Of a stretch of 29,377 nt of DNA, positions 15,588 to 23,742 are shown one piece after another. Numbering within the stretch: the stretch's first letter is position 1; each line of letters opens with the position of its first letter. A program made the position numbers and the translations under genes. The notes beneath the pieces were generated by a model. That model saw only the letters and a program-made list of their open reading frames with translations, searched no databases and was not told the origin of the DNA. Source of the stretch: JBGUVL01 sp045134375 (GTDB taxonomy: Bacteria; Bacillota_I; Bacilli_A; Erysipelotrichales; Erysipelotrichaceae); NCBI GenBank assembly GCA_045134375.1, contig JBGUVL010000009.1, positions 1 through 29,377 on the forward strand. Reading direction: 5' to 3'.

Positions 15588-16495
15588 TGGATATTTCTAT
15601 ACAATTACCAGGATTGAATCTAAAAAATCCAATTATTCCTGCTAGTGGTTGCTTTGGTTTTGGACGAGAATTTGCAGAATTCTATGATTTAAGTATCTTA
15701 GGAGGGATTGCAATTAAAAGTGCAACTCCAGCAAAGCGATTTGGGAATCCAACCCCTAGAATTGCGGAAACTCCATCTGGAATGTTGAATGCAATTGGTT
15801 TACAAAATCCTGGTGTAGAAGTAATCAAAGCAAAAGAATTACCATGGCTAGCTCAATTTGATACCGAAATCATTGCAAATGTAGCAGGTGCGAGTGAAGA
15901 AGATTATGTGGAAGTGATCAAAGCACTTAATGATGATCCTGTAGTGAAAGCGTATGAGCTAAATATTTCCTGCCCTAATGTAAAACATGGTGGGATTGGA
16001 TTAGGAACAAAACCAGAATTAGCGGCACACGTGACTCGTTTGGCAAAAGCGGCTGCGACAAAGCCGGTATATGTAAAACTGTCTCCAAATGTGACGAATA
16101 TTGTGGAGATTGCAAAAGCAGTGGAGGAAGCAGGTGCGGATGGCTTGGTATTGATCAATACGTTAATGGGAATGCGTATTGATTTGAAGAGCAAAAAAAC
16201 AGTATTAGCAAATGGTACGGGAGGATTAAGTGGACCAGCAATTAAACCAGTAGCAATTCGTATGGTGTATCAAGTGTACGAGGCGGTTTCCATTCCTATT
16301 ATTGGTGTTGGGGGCATCGATAGTGCAGAAGATGTGTTAGAATTTTTACTTGCAGGAGCGAGTGCGGTAGAAGTGGGCATGGCAAATTTTGTTGATCCAT
16401 ATATTTGTAAAACGATTATTGAAGAATTGCCATCTGTTCTTGAAAAATATGGATTTAAAGATATCAAAGAAGCGATTGGAAGGAGTCATAGATAA
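15587..16495 (+). CDS. pyrD: Dihydroorotate dehydrogenase B catalytic subunit (PyrD, class 1B)
   Basis: FMN barrel enzyme oxidising dihydroorotate to orotate, cytosolic, partner of PyrK. 302 residues, typical of class 1. Active-site Cys129 in NISCPNVKHGG marks class 1; class 2 has Ser there. Lys44 (IAIKSAT) and NAIGLQNPG (68-76) are the substrate-side motifs. The ATG lies in the TAATG overlap with pyrK and is preceded by AGGTGGG. Its own stop overlaps pyrF in the same way. Confidence 0.97.
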   Translation: MDISIQLPGLNLKNPIIPASGCFGFGREFAEFYDLSILGGIAIKSATPAKRFGNPTPRIAETPSGMLNAIGLQNPGVEVIKAKELPWLAQFDTEIIANVAGASEEDYVEVIKALNDDPVVKAYELNISCPNVKHGGIGLGTKPELAAHVTRLAKAAATKPVYVKLSPNVTNIVEIAKAVEEAGADGLVLINTLMGMRIDLKSKKTVLANGTGGLSGPAIKPVAIRMVYQVYEAVSIPIIGVGGIDSAEDVLEFLLAGASAVEVGMANFVDPYICKTIIEELPSVLEKYGFKDIKEAIGRSHR

Positions 16496-17190
16496 TGAAT
16501 AAAACAATTGTAGCGTTAGATTTTTCAACAAGAGAAGAAGTCTTAAATTTTTTAAAGGGATTTAATGAACCAATTTATGTAAAAGTAGGAATGGAATTGA
16601 CTTATGCTTGTGGATTGGACATTGTTAAAGAAATCCGTGCTATGGGTCATCATATTTTCTTGGATTTAAAACTTCATGATATACCAAATACCGTAAAAGG
16701 TGGTATGAAAAATTTAGCAAAAATGGATGTCGACATTGTTAATCTTCACTGTGCGGGAGGAATTGCGATGATGAAAGCGGCTATGGAAGGATTAAACGAA
16801 GGAGCAGTTAATGGGAAGCGTCCATTATGTATTGGGGTAACACAGTTAACAAGTACTTCCAAAGAAGCCATGAATGAAGAGTTGGGAATTCCAGGAGAAG
16901 TGATTGATTGCGTTATTCAATATGCGAAAAATGCAAAAGCAGCTGGATTAGACGGAGTGGTTTGTAGTGTACATGAAGCAAAAGCGATTCATGAAGCATG
17001 TGGGGATGATTTCTTAACGGTAACTCCAGGAATTCGTTTAAGTTCCGATTCTAAAGATGATCAAAAACGTGTCGCTACACCTGCTTATGCGAAGGAACAA
17101 GGATGCGATCATATTGTTGTTGGAAGAAGCATTACGAAGAGCAAAAACCCACAGCAGACTTATTTTGCGATTGAAGAAATGATGAGATAA
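16495..17190 (+). CDS. pyrF: Orotidine-5'-phosphate decarboxylase (PyrF)
   Basis: Last step of UMP synthesis, removing CO2 from OMP. 231 residues, short bacterial form. The catalytic Asp-x-Lys-x-x-Asp array is FLDLKLHDIPNT (Asp57, Lys59, Asp62); the phosphate-side motifs VTPGIRL and VVGRSI lie near the C terminus. The start is in a TAATG overlap with pyrD, with GGAAGGAG about ten bases upstream. pyrE follows after ten bases. Confidence 0.97.
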   Translation: MNKTIVALDFSTREEVLNFLKGFNEPIYVKVGMELTYACGLDIVKEIRAMGHHIFLDLKLHDIPNTVKGGMKNLAKMDVDIVNLHCAGGIAMMKAAMEGLNEGAVNGKRPLCIGVTQLTSTSKEAMNEELGIPGEVIDCVIQYAKNAKAAGLDGVVCSVHEAKAIHEACGDDFLTVTPGIRLSSDSKDDQKRVATPAYAKEQGCDHIVVGRSITKSKNPQQTYFAIEEMMR

Positions 17191-17200
17191 GGAGAACAGA

Positions 17201-17878
17201 ATGGAAGCTTACAAGTCAGAATTTATTGAATTTATGGTAGAAAGTGAAGTATTAAAATTCGGAGACTTCACGTTAAAAAGTGGACGAAAATCACCATTTT
17301 TCATGAATGCAGGAGCTTATGTTAATGGTGGTCAGTTAAAAAAATTGGGAGAATATTATGCAAAAGCAATTCATGATAACTATGGATTAGATTTTGATGT
17401 ATTATTTGGACCAGCCTATAAAGGAATTCCTTTAACGGTTGCCACAACAATGGCTATCTATGAACTGTATGGGAAAGAAATTCGCTATTGTTCCAATCGA
17501 AAAGAAGTAAAGGATCATGGGGATACAGGGATCTTGCTTGGTTCAAAATTAAAAGATGGCGATCGTGTTGTTATTATTGAGGATGTTACAACATCAGGAA
17601 AATCAATTGAAGAAACTTTTCCTATTTTAAAGGCACAAGCGGATGTAGAGGTAAAGGGATTAATTGTTTCCTTAAATCGTAACGAAAGAGGAAAAAGTGC
17701 CGATAAGACAGCTTTGGATGAAATTAAAGAATTATATGGTTTTGCGACTGCTGCTATTGTTTCCATGCCAGAAGTAGTCGAGCATTTATATAATAAAGAA
17801 CGCTGCGGTAAGGTTGTCATTGATGATGAAATTAAAGCCAGAATTGATGCTTACTATGCAGAATATGGTGTAAAATAA
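17201..17878 (+). CDS. pyrE: Orotate phosphoribosyltransferase (PyrE)
   Basis: Transfers ribose-5-phosphate from PRPP to orotate, giving OMP for PyrF. 225 residues. The PRPP motif is VVIIEDVTTSGKS (123-135), the flexible loop RKEVKDHGD is at 100-108, and FGPAYKGIPL (69-78) is the orotate-side segment. AAGGAG precedes the ATG by about six bases. Last gene of the pyr operon; a strong terminator follows within 10 bases. Confidence 0.97.
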   Translation: MEAYKSEFIEFMVESEVLKFGDFTLKSGRKSPFFMNAGAYVNGGQLKKLGEYYAKAIHDNYGLDFDVLFGPAYKGIPLTVATTMAIYELYGKEIRYCSNRKEVKDHGDTGILLGSKLKDGDRVVIIEDVTTSGKSIEETFPILKAQADVEVKGLIVSLNRNERGKSADKTALDEIKELYGFATAAIVSMPEVVEHLYNKERCGKVVIDDEIKARIDAYYAEYGVK

Positions 17879-17887
17879 TAATAAAAT

Positions 17888-17939
17888 AAAAAGAAGGAGC
17901 TTTCCAATCATAAAGGATTGAAAAAAGCTGCTTCTTTTT
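17888..17939 (+). terminator. Bidirectional terminator shared by pyrE and the MATE gene
   Basis: AAAAAGAAG (17888-17896) pairs with CTTCTTTTT (17931-17939), and AGCTTT plus CAATC/GATTG extend the stem with small bulges. T-rich tracts occur on both strands. The 3' arm overlaps the TAA stop (17938-17940) of the MATE gene on the minus strand, so one hairpin ends both convergent units. Confidence 0.85.
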
Positions 17940-19293
17940 ATTGTATGTTTTCTTGGATTTTTCGAAAGGAGATCGCAAATAGAGTTACGGTAGTGCAAAC
18001 GGCTAAAAAGTCAGCGACAGGTTCCGCAAGAAATACTGCCATAACTTGATTGGAAATGCATTGTGGTAGAATGAAAATCAATGGTATCAACAAAATAATT
18101 TTTCTAAGCACGGCAAGAAAAAGGGATGTTTTTGCATTTCCTAATGCGATAAAGGTTTGTTGACAAGCGATTTGTGCTCCAAAAATGGCAGAGCTTGCCA
18201 TATAGATTTTGATTGACCTGACAGTGAAATAAAATAGCTCTTGATCCTTTGTGAAAATAGAAACAAATAGTTCAGGAAAAAACATACTGATGCTCCAAAT
18301 AGAAATAGAAAAAAATAAGCAGCTAATCAATAATAGGGTAAATGTTTTCTTCACTCGAATGCCATTGTTCGCACCATAGTTAAAGGAGATTATTGGTTGT
18401 GCTCCTTGGGTAAGTCCTTGTAATGGTAGCATAGAGAATTGCATTACACTGGTCAATATGGTCATTGCACCAACTGCGATATCTCCACCATAACGAAGTA
18501 AAGATGAGTTGAAGCAAATTTGGATGACACTTTCTGTAAACTGCATGATGAATGGAGAAACACCTAAGGCTAGGCAAGGAAGAAAAATATTGGGTTTTAA
18601 TTTTAGGTATTTCTTCTGAATCGTTAAATTGCTTTTTTTGGAAGTTAAAAAATAAAGGACCCATAATGAGGAAATGGCTTGCGAAAGAATCGTTGCTAAA
18701 GCAGCTCCTTTGACATTCATAGAAAAAATAAAAATGAAGATGGGATCTAATATAATGTTAATGATTGCGCCTATCAATACGGTAAACATGCTTATTTTTG
18801 CGAATCCTTGGGTTGTGATAAATGCATTTAATCCTAAAGCAAATTGAACAAATAAAGTTCCTATTGCATAGATCGTAATATAGTCACTGGCATAACGAAG
18901 CGTATTTTCACTGGCACCAAAAAGTAATAGCAGTGGTTCTTTGAAAATTAAAATTAGGATCGTTAGTAGCAATGCGATAAAAAATAACAGTGCGGTGCAA
19001 TTTCCTAAAATTTGTTCTGCCTCTTCTTTTTTTCCTTTTCCCATCATAATGGCAGCTCTAGGAGCTCCTCCCATGCTTACTAATGCGGCAAAGGCGGAAA
19101 CAGCCATGATAATTGGCATTGTAACACCAACACCGGTAAGGGCATTTGCACCGATATTGGGAATGTGGCCAATATACATACGATCTACCATATTGTATAG
19201 TACATTGATAAGTTGTGCCATGATTGCTGGCAAAGAGAGTGAAAAAAGAAGCTTACCAATTGGGGCATTAGCAAGTTGTTCGTTTTTATCCAT
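17938..19293 (-). CDS. MATE-family multidrug/metabolite efflux transporter
   Basis: Inner-membrane antiporter of 451 residues with about twelve hydrophobic helices in two halves. The N-terminal stretch PIGKLLFSLSLPAIMAQLIN, then YNMVDRMYIGH and the glycine/alanine run ALVSMGGAPRAAIMMGKG, are characteristic of NorM/DinF-type MATE proteins; the second half repeats the pattern with GLTQGAQPIISFNYGA. The ATG at 19293 is selected because AAGGA lies about ten bases upstream on the minus strand; ATG 19302 and TTG 19311 are in frame but lie too close to or upstream of that site. It has its own consensus promoter and ends at the shared terminator, convergent with pyrE and divergent from the aminotransferase. 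Substrate cannot be told from sequence. Confidence 0.92.
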   Translation of the reverse strand: MDKNEQLANAPIGKLLFSLSLPAIMAQLINVLYNMVDRMYIGHIPNIGANALTGVGVTMPIIMAVSAFAALVSMGGAPRAAIMMGKGKKEEAEQILGNCTALLFFIALLLTILILIFKEPLLLLFGASENTLRYASDYITIYAIGTLFVQFALGLNAFITTQGFAKISMFTVLIGAIINIILDPIFIFIFSMNVKGAALATILSQAISSLWVLYFLTSKKSNLTIQKKYLKLKPNIFLPCLALGVSPFIMQFTESVIQICFNSSLLRYGGDIAVGAMTILTSVMQFSMLPLQGLTQGAQPIISFNYGANNGIRVKKTFTLLLISCLFFSISIWSISMFFPELFVSIFTKDQELFYFTVRSIKIYMASSAIFGAQIACQQTFIALGNAKTSLFLAVLRKIILLIPLIFILPQCISNQVMAVFLAEPVADFLAVCTTVTLFAISFRKIQENIQ

Positions 19294-19323
19294 TAGTATC
19301 ATCCTTTCCAAATAACAAAGGTA

Positions 19324-19352
19324 ATGATATTGAAATCATGAAAGAAAGTCAA
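19324..19352 (-). promoter_or_regulatory. Promoter of the MATE gene
   Basis: Read on the minus strand: TTGACT (19352-19347), 17-base spacer, TATCAT (19329-19324). Transcription would start near 19317, about 24 bases before the ATG. This is one of the best sigma-A type promoters in the window. Confidence 0.8.
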
Positions 19353-19372
19353 TGTGTAATTGGATGTTTTTG

Positions 19373-19381
19373 TGATATGAT
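19373..19381 (+). promoter_or_regulatory. Extended -10 promoter of the aminotransferase gene
   Basis: TGATATGAT: a TG one base before TATGAT (19376-19381). The -35 area (about 19353-19358) is weak. It lies back to back with the MATE promoter in a 120-base divergent region. Confidence 0.55.
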
Positions 19382-19413
19382 AGAGTGGCATAAGAAAGTT
19401 AGTAGGTGATTTT

Positions 19414-20658
19414 ATGAATAAGGTCAATAACTATGAAAAAAATAGAAAAGCATTTCAACGAGCAGAAAAAGTGATTCCTTCTGGAATCTATGGTCATTTA
19501 GGACCAAAAGAAGGACAATTTAGTGATCAAGCGTATCCTTTGTTTTCCTCCCATTGCAAAGATAGTTATTTTTGGGATGTTGATGGTAATCGTTTTATTG
19601 ATTATATGTGTGCTTATGGACCTAATGTATTAGGATATCAAGATGAAGATGTGGAGGCTGCGGTACGGCTTCAGATGGAAAAAGGGAACTGTATCAGTGC
19701 ACCTTCTGAAATTATGATCGATTTTGCAGAATTGTTGGTGGATACCGTTCATAGTGCTGATTGGGCTTTTTTTGCGAAAAATGGAAGTGATGTTACCACA
19801 GGGGCTGTGATGTGTGCGCGTGCGTATACGAAAAGAGATAAAATTGTATTCTTTAAAGGAGGGTATCATGGAAGTGGTACTTGGACACAAGCGAAAGGAA
19901 GCAGAGGTATTTTAGAGGACGAAGTTTCCCATAATATTTATGTAAAATGGAATGATTTCGATGAAGTAAAACGAGTTTTTGAACAATACCAAGGAGAAAT
20001 TGCTGCCATTATTTCTCAACCATATATGCATGGAAATTCCATGGAAAATGAAATGCCGAAAGAAGGTTTTTGGAAGGCGGTTCGTCAACTATGTGATGAA
20101 AATGGTACTTTGCTTATCATTGATGATGTTCGTTGTGGCTTTCGATTGGATTTAGCGGGAAGTGACCATTATTATGGATTCGAAGCTGATTTGATCTGTT
20201 TTTGCAAGGCATTAGCAAACGGTTATAATGTGAGTGCTTTATGTGGAAAAGAATTTTTAAAACAGACCATGAGTGAATTGAATTATACCGGAAGCTATTG
20301 GATGAGTGCGATTCCATTTGCAGCTGGAATTGCTTGTATCAATAAAATGAAACGTATTGATTTGCCAAAGCAATTGCGAGAAAAGGGCAAAAAATTATGT
20401 CGTGGATTGGAAGCAGCTGCAAAAGAGAAAGGGTTCCATCTTCATGTTAGTGGGGAACCAGCTTTGTTTTATCTGCAATTAGAGGAAAAGGAATATCATG
20501 AACGATGGATTGCAGAATGTGTTCGTCGAGGTGTTTATTTTAATAATCATCATAATCACTTTATTAATGCTTCTTTAACCGATGCGGATATAGAGGAAAC
20601 CATTCGTGTTGCGAAGGAAGCATTTGATGCAATTCTTCTAACAACACAAGGAGAGTAG
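19414..20658 (+). CDS. Class III PLP-dependent aminotransferase (HemL/aminomutase-like), substrate unknown
   Basis: Cytosolic fold-type I PLP enzyme of 414 residues. The N-terminal FQRAEKVIPSGIYGHLGP resembles glutamate-1-semialdehyde aminomutase and related aminotransferases. Further marks are the PLP-phosphate segment NGSDVTTGAVMCAR, GGYHGSGTW, the cofactor-ring Asp in IIDDVRCGFRLD, and the Schiff-base lysine Lys265 in CFCKALANGYNVSAL. All catalytic residues are present. No tetrapyrrole gene is nearby, so a heme role is unlikely. It is paired with a PfkB-type kinase one base downstream, which suggests a small pathway acting on an amino or keto sugar-like compound or its phosphate. AGGTGA is spaced five bases before the ATG. 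Family certain, reaction not known. Confidence 0.85.
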   Translation: MNKVNNYEKNRKAFQRAEKVIPSGIYGHLGPKEGQFSDQAYPLFSSHCKDSYFWDVDGNRFIDYMCAYGPNVLGYQDEDVEAAVRLQMEKGNCISAPSEIMIDFAELLVDTVHSADWAFFAKNGSDVTTGAVMCARAYTKRDKIVFFKGGYHGSGTWTQAKGSRGILEDEVSHNIYVKWNDFDEVKRVFEQYQGEIAAIISQPYMHGNSMENEMPKEGFWKAVRQLCDENGTLLIIDDVRCGFRLDLAGSDHYYGFEADLICFCKALANGYNVSALCGKEFLKQTMSELNYTGSYWMSAIPFAAGIACINKMKRIDLPKQLREKGKKLCRGLEAAAKEKGFHLHVSGEPALFYLQLEEKEYHERWIAECVRRGVYFNNHHNHFINASLTDADIEETIRVAKEAFDAILLTTQGE

Positions 20659-20659
20659 C

Positions 20660-21541
20660 ATGGATCCTGTTTTAATTATTGGAAGCATGACCGTTGATAT
20701 CATTTTAAGAATCCATCATTTACCGAAACAGAAAGAAGATTTAGTGATTCATTCTTCTAAGATGCAATTAGGAGGATGTGCTTATAACATCGCAAATGTG
20801 TTTCATTGTGCTCATTATCCTTATCGTTTTATCAGTGCAATAGGAAATGGTTTATATGGTAATTTTATTAAGGAACAGTTAAAAAAACAGGGCTATCATC
20901 ATCGATTGTTTGTGAAAGAAGAGCATGGTTGTTGTTATTGTCTTGTCGATGCTAGTGGGGAACGAACCTTTTTAGCGCAGCATGGTGCAGAGTATTGTTT
21001 TCGTAAGGAATGGATGAATCCTTATAAAAATGAAAAATTTTCCTATGTGTATGTTTGTGGCTTAGATATTGAAGAAAAAGGAGGCCAAGAAATAATCGAA
21101 TATTTAGCTGAACTAGATACGCCTATTCTATTTGCTCCTGGTTCTCGTTGGATGCATATTGCGACAGAAAAAATGGAGAAAATATTAAAAATGCATCCAA
21201 TTCTTCATCTCAATGAAGAGGAAGCTATGGCAATGAGCGAGTCGAAAAATATAGAGGAGGCCTTAGAAAAATGGTATTCACGGACACAAAATACGGTAAT
21301 CATAACCAGAGGGGAAAAGGGTTGTGTCATGAAAGATCAAAAAGAAATTCTGTATGTAAAAGGTCGTTCGCGTCAAGTGAAAGATACCATTGGAGCAGGG
21401 GATACTCATGCGGCTGCTTTTCTATTACGACGATGTCAGCAAGCTTCATTAAAGGATGCGTTAGAATATGCGAATGAAATGGCAGGTCGCGTTGTGGAAC
21501 GAGAGGGATCCTTAATCAGTAAGAGGGATTTTGAATCGTAA
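20660..21541 (+). CDS. PfkB/ribokinase-family carbohydrate kinase, substrate unknown
   Basis: ATP-dependent kinase of 293 residues. The N-terminal IIGSMTVDIILRI and the substrate-side glycine motif LGGCAYNIANVFH are family hallmarks, and the C-terminal signature DTIGAGDTHAAAF carries the catalytic base Asp248. It starts one base after the aminotransferase stop, with AAGGAG inside that gene's last codons, so the pair is cotranslated. Cysteine and histidine are rather frequent (GCCYC near residue 92). The natural substrate may be a sugar, a nucleoside or a modified sugar acid; nothing in the window decides it. Confidence 0.88.
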   Translation: MDPVLIIGSMTVDIILRIHHLPKQKEDLVIHSSKMQLGGCAYNIANVFHCAHYPYRFISAIGNGLYGNFIKEQLKKQGYHHRLFVKEEHGCCYCLVDASGERTFLAQHGAEYCFRKEWMNPYKNEKFSYVYVCGLDIEEKGGQEIIEYLAELDTPILFAPGSRWMHIATEKMEKILKMHPILHLNEEEAMAMSESKNIEEALEKWYSRTQNTVIITRGEKGCVMKDQKEILYVKGRSRQVKDTIGAGDTHAAAFLLRRCQQASLKDALEYANEMAGRVVEREGSLISKRDFES

Positions 21542-21933
21542 GATAGACAGATGCTCTCTCAGTGAATGGATAAAAATAGGAATGGAAAAGAATGTTACTA
21601 CCGGTATTGCATGGTTTATTTTACAAAAATTTTCCAATGAAGTTGCTTCTTTTTTTAACACAATTAATTTTTGACATGTGATTTCGAAAGAAGCTTCTAA
21701 CAATGAAATGATATGTTGTACTATTTCATCTGCAATCACAATCTTTTCCTATATGTTTTTCGAAGATAGCTGAATCATCGAAGGGTTATTTGTTTTTTTC
21801 TCCATTTCATCATAAGAAGAATGCTTCTTTTAAAATGGAATAGAAATAATATGATTTTCCCTTGTAAAATAATACACTTTCTTGTTTTTTTGAGCTACAA
21901 TATAGAAGTGTGAAATAGAAAAGAGGATGAAGA
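21542..21933. other. 392-base gap with hairpins and an uncertain minus-strand frame
   Basis: No firm gene. It contains the weak terminator at 21639-21656, a compound hairpin at 21801-21839 (TCCATTT with AAATGGA enclosing AAGAAG/CTTCTT) and a -10-like TACAAT at 21896-21901 that may serve the next gene. On the minus strand a frame of 75 codons (GTG 21739 to 21512) has AGGAAA about seven bases before its start. It overlaps the 3' end of the kinase gene, has no recognised family, and may be chance or a remnant. Confidence 0.4.
21639..21656 (+). terminator. Weak terminator after the kinase gene
   Basis: GAAG, TTG loop, CTTC (21639-21649) followed by seven T. The four-pair stem is weak, but no better terminator lies between the kinase stop and the next gene. 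Confidence 0.4.
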
Positions 21934-23733
21934 ATGAATAATATAATCAATGAAAGAGTAAAAGCTTTGCGAAAAGTGATGAAGGAAAAAGGAATTGATG
22001 TTTATTATATTCCTACCAGTGATTTTCATGATTCTGAGTATGTCAGTTCCTATTTTCGAGGTAGAGCATGGATGTCTGGTTTTACAGGTTCCGCTGGAGT
22101 GATGGCAGTAAGCCAAGAGAAAGCTGTTGTTTGGAGTGATGGACGTTATTTTATTCAGGCAGAACGTCAGCTAAGCAATACTTGTATCGATTTCTATCGA
22201 ATGGGGGAGAAGGGCTATCCGACAACATTGGAATTTATTGCGAATGAACTTCCAGATCATGGAGTATTGGGCTTTGATGGAAAGGTGGTTTCAGCGGTAT
22301 TCGGCGAAAATTTAGAGCGCGCCATTAATAAAAAGCATGGTACGATTCATTATGATGAAGATTTACTGAATGAAATTTGGAAGGATCGTCCAACCTTACC
22401 AACGGGTGAAATTTTTGAGTTGAAGGAAGAATACGCAGGAAAATCTTTCAAGGAGAAAGTGAATAATGTTCGTAATGTGATGAAGCAATTCAATGCGACG
22501 AAGCACATTCTAACAACTTTGGATGATATTGCTTGGCTATTAAATATTCGTGGCAATGATGTCGCATGTAATCCGGTAGTATTATCCTATGTAGTAGTGA
22601 GTGAATCCGATGTTATTTTCTATTTGGATCAAAAGAAAATCAATACGGAAGTGGCAAACTATTTCAATGAGAATCATATCATTGTTAAAGATTATGAATC
22701 AATCTATGAGGATGTGAAACAGTATGGAAATGAAGAGGTTGTACTTCTTGATAAGGAACGCTGTAACTATACTATTGTTAAATCAATGAGCGATGAAGTA
22801 AAAACAGTGATTAGAAGTAATCCTACTACGATGATGAAAGCCATAAAAAATGAAGTGGAAATACAAAATTTACGAAAATCACATATCAAAGATGGGGTAG
22901 CGGTAACGAAATTTATGTATTGGCTTAAGACAAATGTTGGAAAAATTGCGATGGATGAAGTCAGCGTTGCAGAAAAGCTAACTTCTCTGAGAGCCCAACA
23001 GGAACATTTCTTAGACATTAGTTTTACTACCATTGCTGGTTATAATGAAAATGCAGCGATGATGCATTACAGTGCGAATGAAGAAAACAAAGCAGAATTG
23101 AAGCCAGAAGGATTATTATTAGTGGATTCTGGTGGACAATATTTGGAAGGAACTACCGATATTACAAGGACCTTTGGTTTAGGAGTCGTTCCTGAGGAAT
23201 GGAAGCGGGATTTCACATTAGTGTTAAAAGGAATGATTCAACTTTCTAGAGGAAGATTTTTGGAAGGATGTAGCGGCATCAATCTTGATATTTTAGCGCG
23301 TCAACCATTATGGGAACGCTATATTGATTATCAATGTGGAACGGGCCATGGTGTTGGTTATTTGTTGAATGTTCATGAAGGTCCACAAGGTTTCCGTTGG
23401 AAAAAAGCATTTAATCGGAAGGAAGATACCCCATTAGTTGCTGGTATGGTGATTACCAACGAGCCGGGTATTTATGTGGAAGGAAGCCATGGAATTCGTT
23501 GTGAAAATGAAATGATCGTACGGAAAGATAAAGAAAATCAATATGGGCAATTTATGGATTTTGAAACGATTACTTTCGCTCCATTTGATCTTGATTTAAT
23601 TGATGTCAATTATTTGGATGAAGATTGTCGAAATTGGTTGAACGCCTACCATAAAGAAGTCTATGAAAAGCTTTCACCAGCTTTAAATGAAGCAGAAAAA
23701 ACTTGGTTAAAACAGTATACAAGAGCAATTTAG
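21934..23733 (+). CDS. pepP: M24-family Xaa-Pro aminopeptidase (aminopeptidase P, long form)
   Basis: Cytosolic dimetal peptidase cutting the residue before a penultimate proline. 599 residues: two creatinase N-terminal domains (about 1-310) and the pita-bread catalytic domain (about 320-540), then a C-terminal tail as in the long XPNPEP1-like form. Metal ligands visible are Asp398 (LVDSGG), Asp409 (TTDITRTF), His472 (GTGHGVGYLLNVHEGP), Glu510 (TNEPGIY) and Glu526 (CENEMIV). AGAGGA precedes the ATG by about six bases. The M18 peptidase gene follows after nine bases, so the two form a peptide-turnover unit. The gene symbol is by family; bacteria often carry more than one M24 paralogue. Confidence 0.92.
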   Translation: MNNIINERVKALRKVMKEKGIDVYYIPTSDFHDSEYVSSYFRGRAWMSGFTGSAGVMAVSQEKAVVWSDGRYFIQAERQLSNTCIDFYRMGEKGYPTTLEFIANELPDHGVLGFDGKVVSAVFGENLERAINKKHGTIHYDEDLLNEIWKDRPTLPTGEIFELKEEYAGKSFKEKVNNVRNVMKQFNATKHILTTLDDIAWLLNIRGNDVACNPVVLSYVVVSESDVIFYLDQKKINTEVANYFNENHIIVKDYESIYEDVKQYGNEEVVLLDKERCNYTIVKSMSDEVKTVIRSNPTTMMKAIKNEVEIQNLRKSHIKDGVAVTKFMYWLKTNVGKIAMDEVSVAEKLTSLRAQQEHFLDISFTTIAGYNENAAMMHYSANEENKAELKPEGLLLVDSGGQYLEGTTDITRTFGLGVVPEEWKRDFTLVLKGMIQLSRGRFLEGCSGINLDILARQPLWERYIDYQCGTGHGVGYLLNVHEGPQGFRWKKAFNRKEDTPLVAGMVITNEPGIYVEGSHGIRCENEMIVRKDKENQYGQFMDFETITFAPFDLDLIDVNYLDEDCRNWLNAYHKEVYEKLSPALNEAEKTWLKQYTRAI

Positions 23734-23742
23734 GAGGATATT

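Noticed and set aside
18941..19315. 124-codon plus-strand frame inside the MATE gene
   Set aside because: Complement of membrane-helix codons of a clearly identified MATE protein; it also runs against the MATE promoter and has no motif.
19414..20658. Calling the aminotransferase hemL
   Set aside because: No other tetrapyrrole genes nearby, partner is a PfkB kinase, and the class III family contains many HemL-like enzymes with other substrates.
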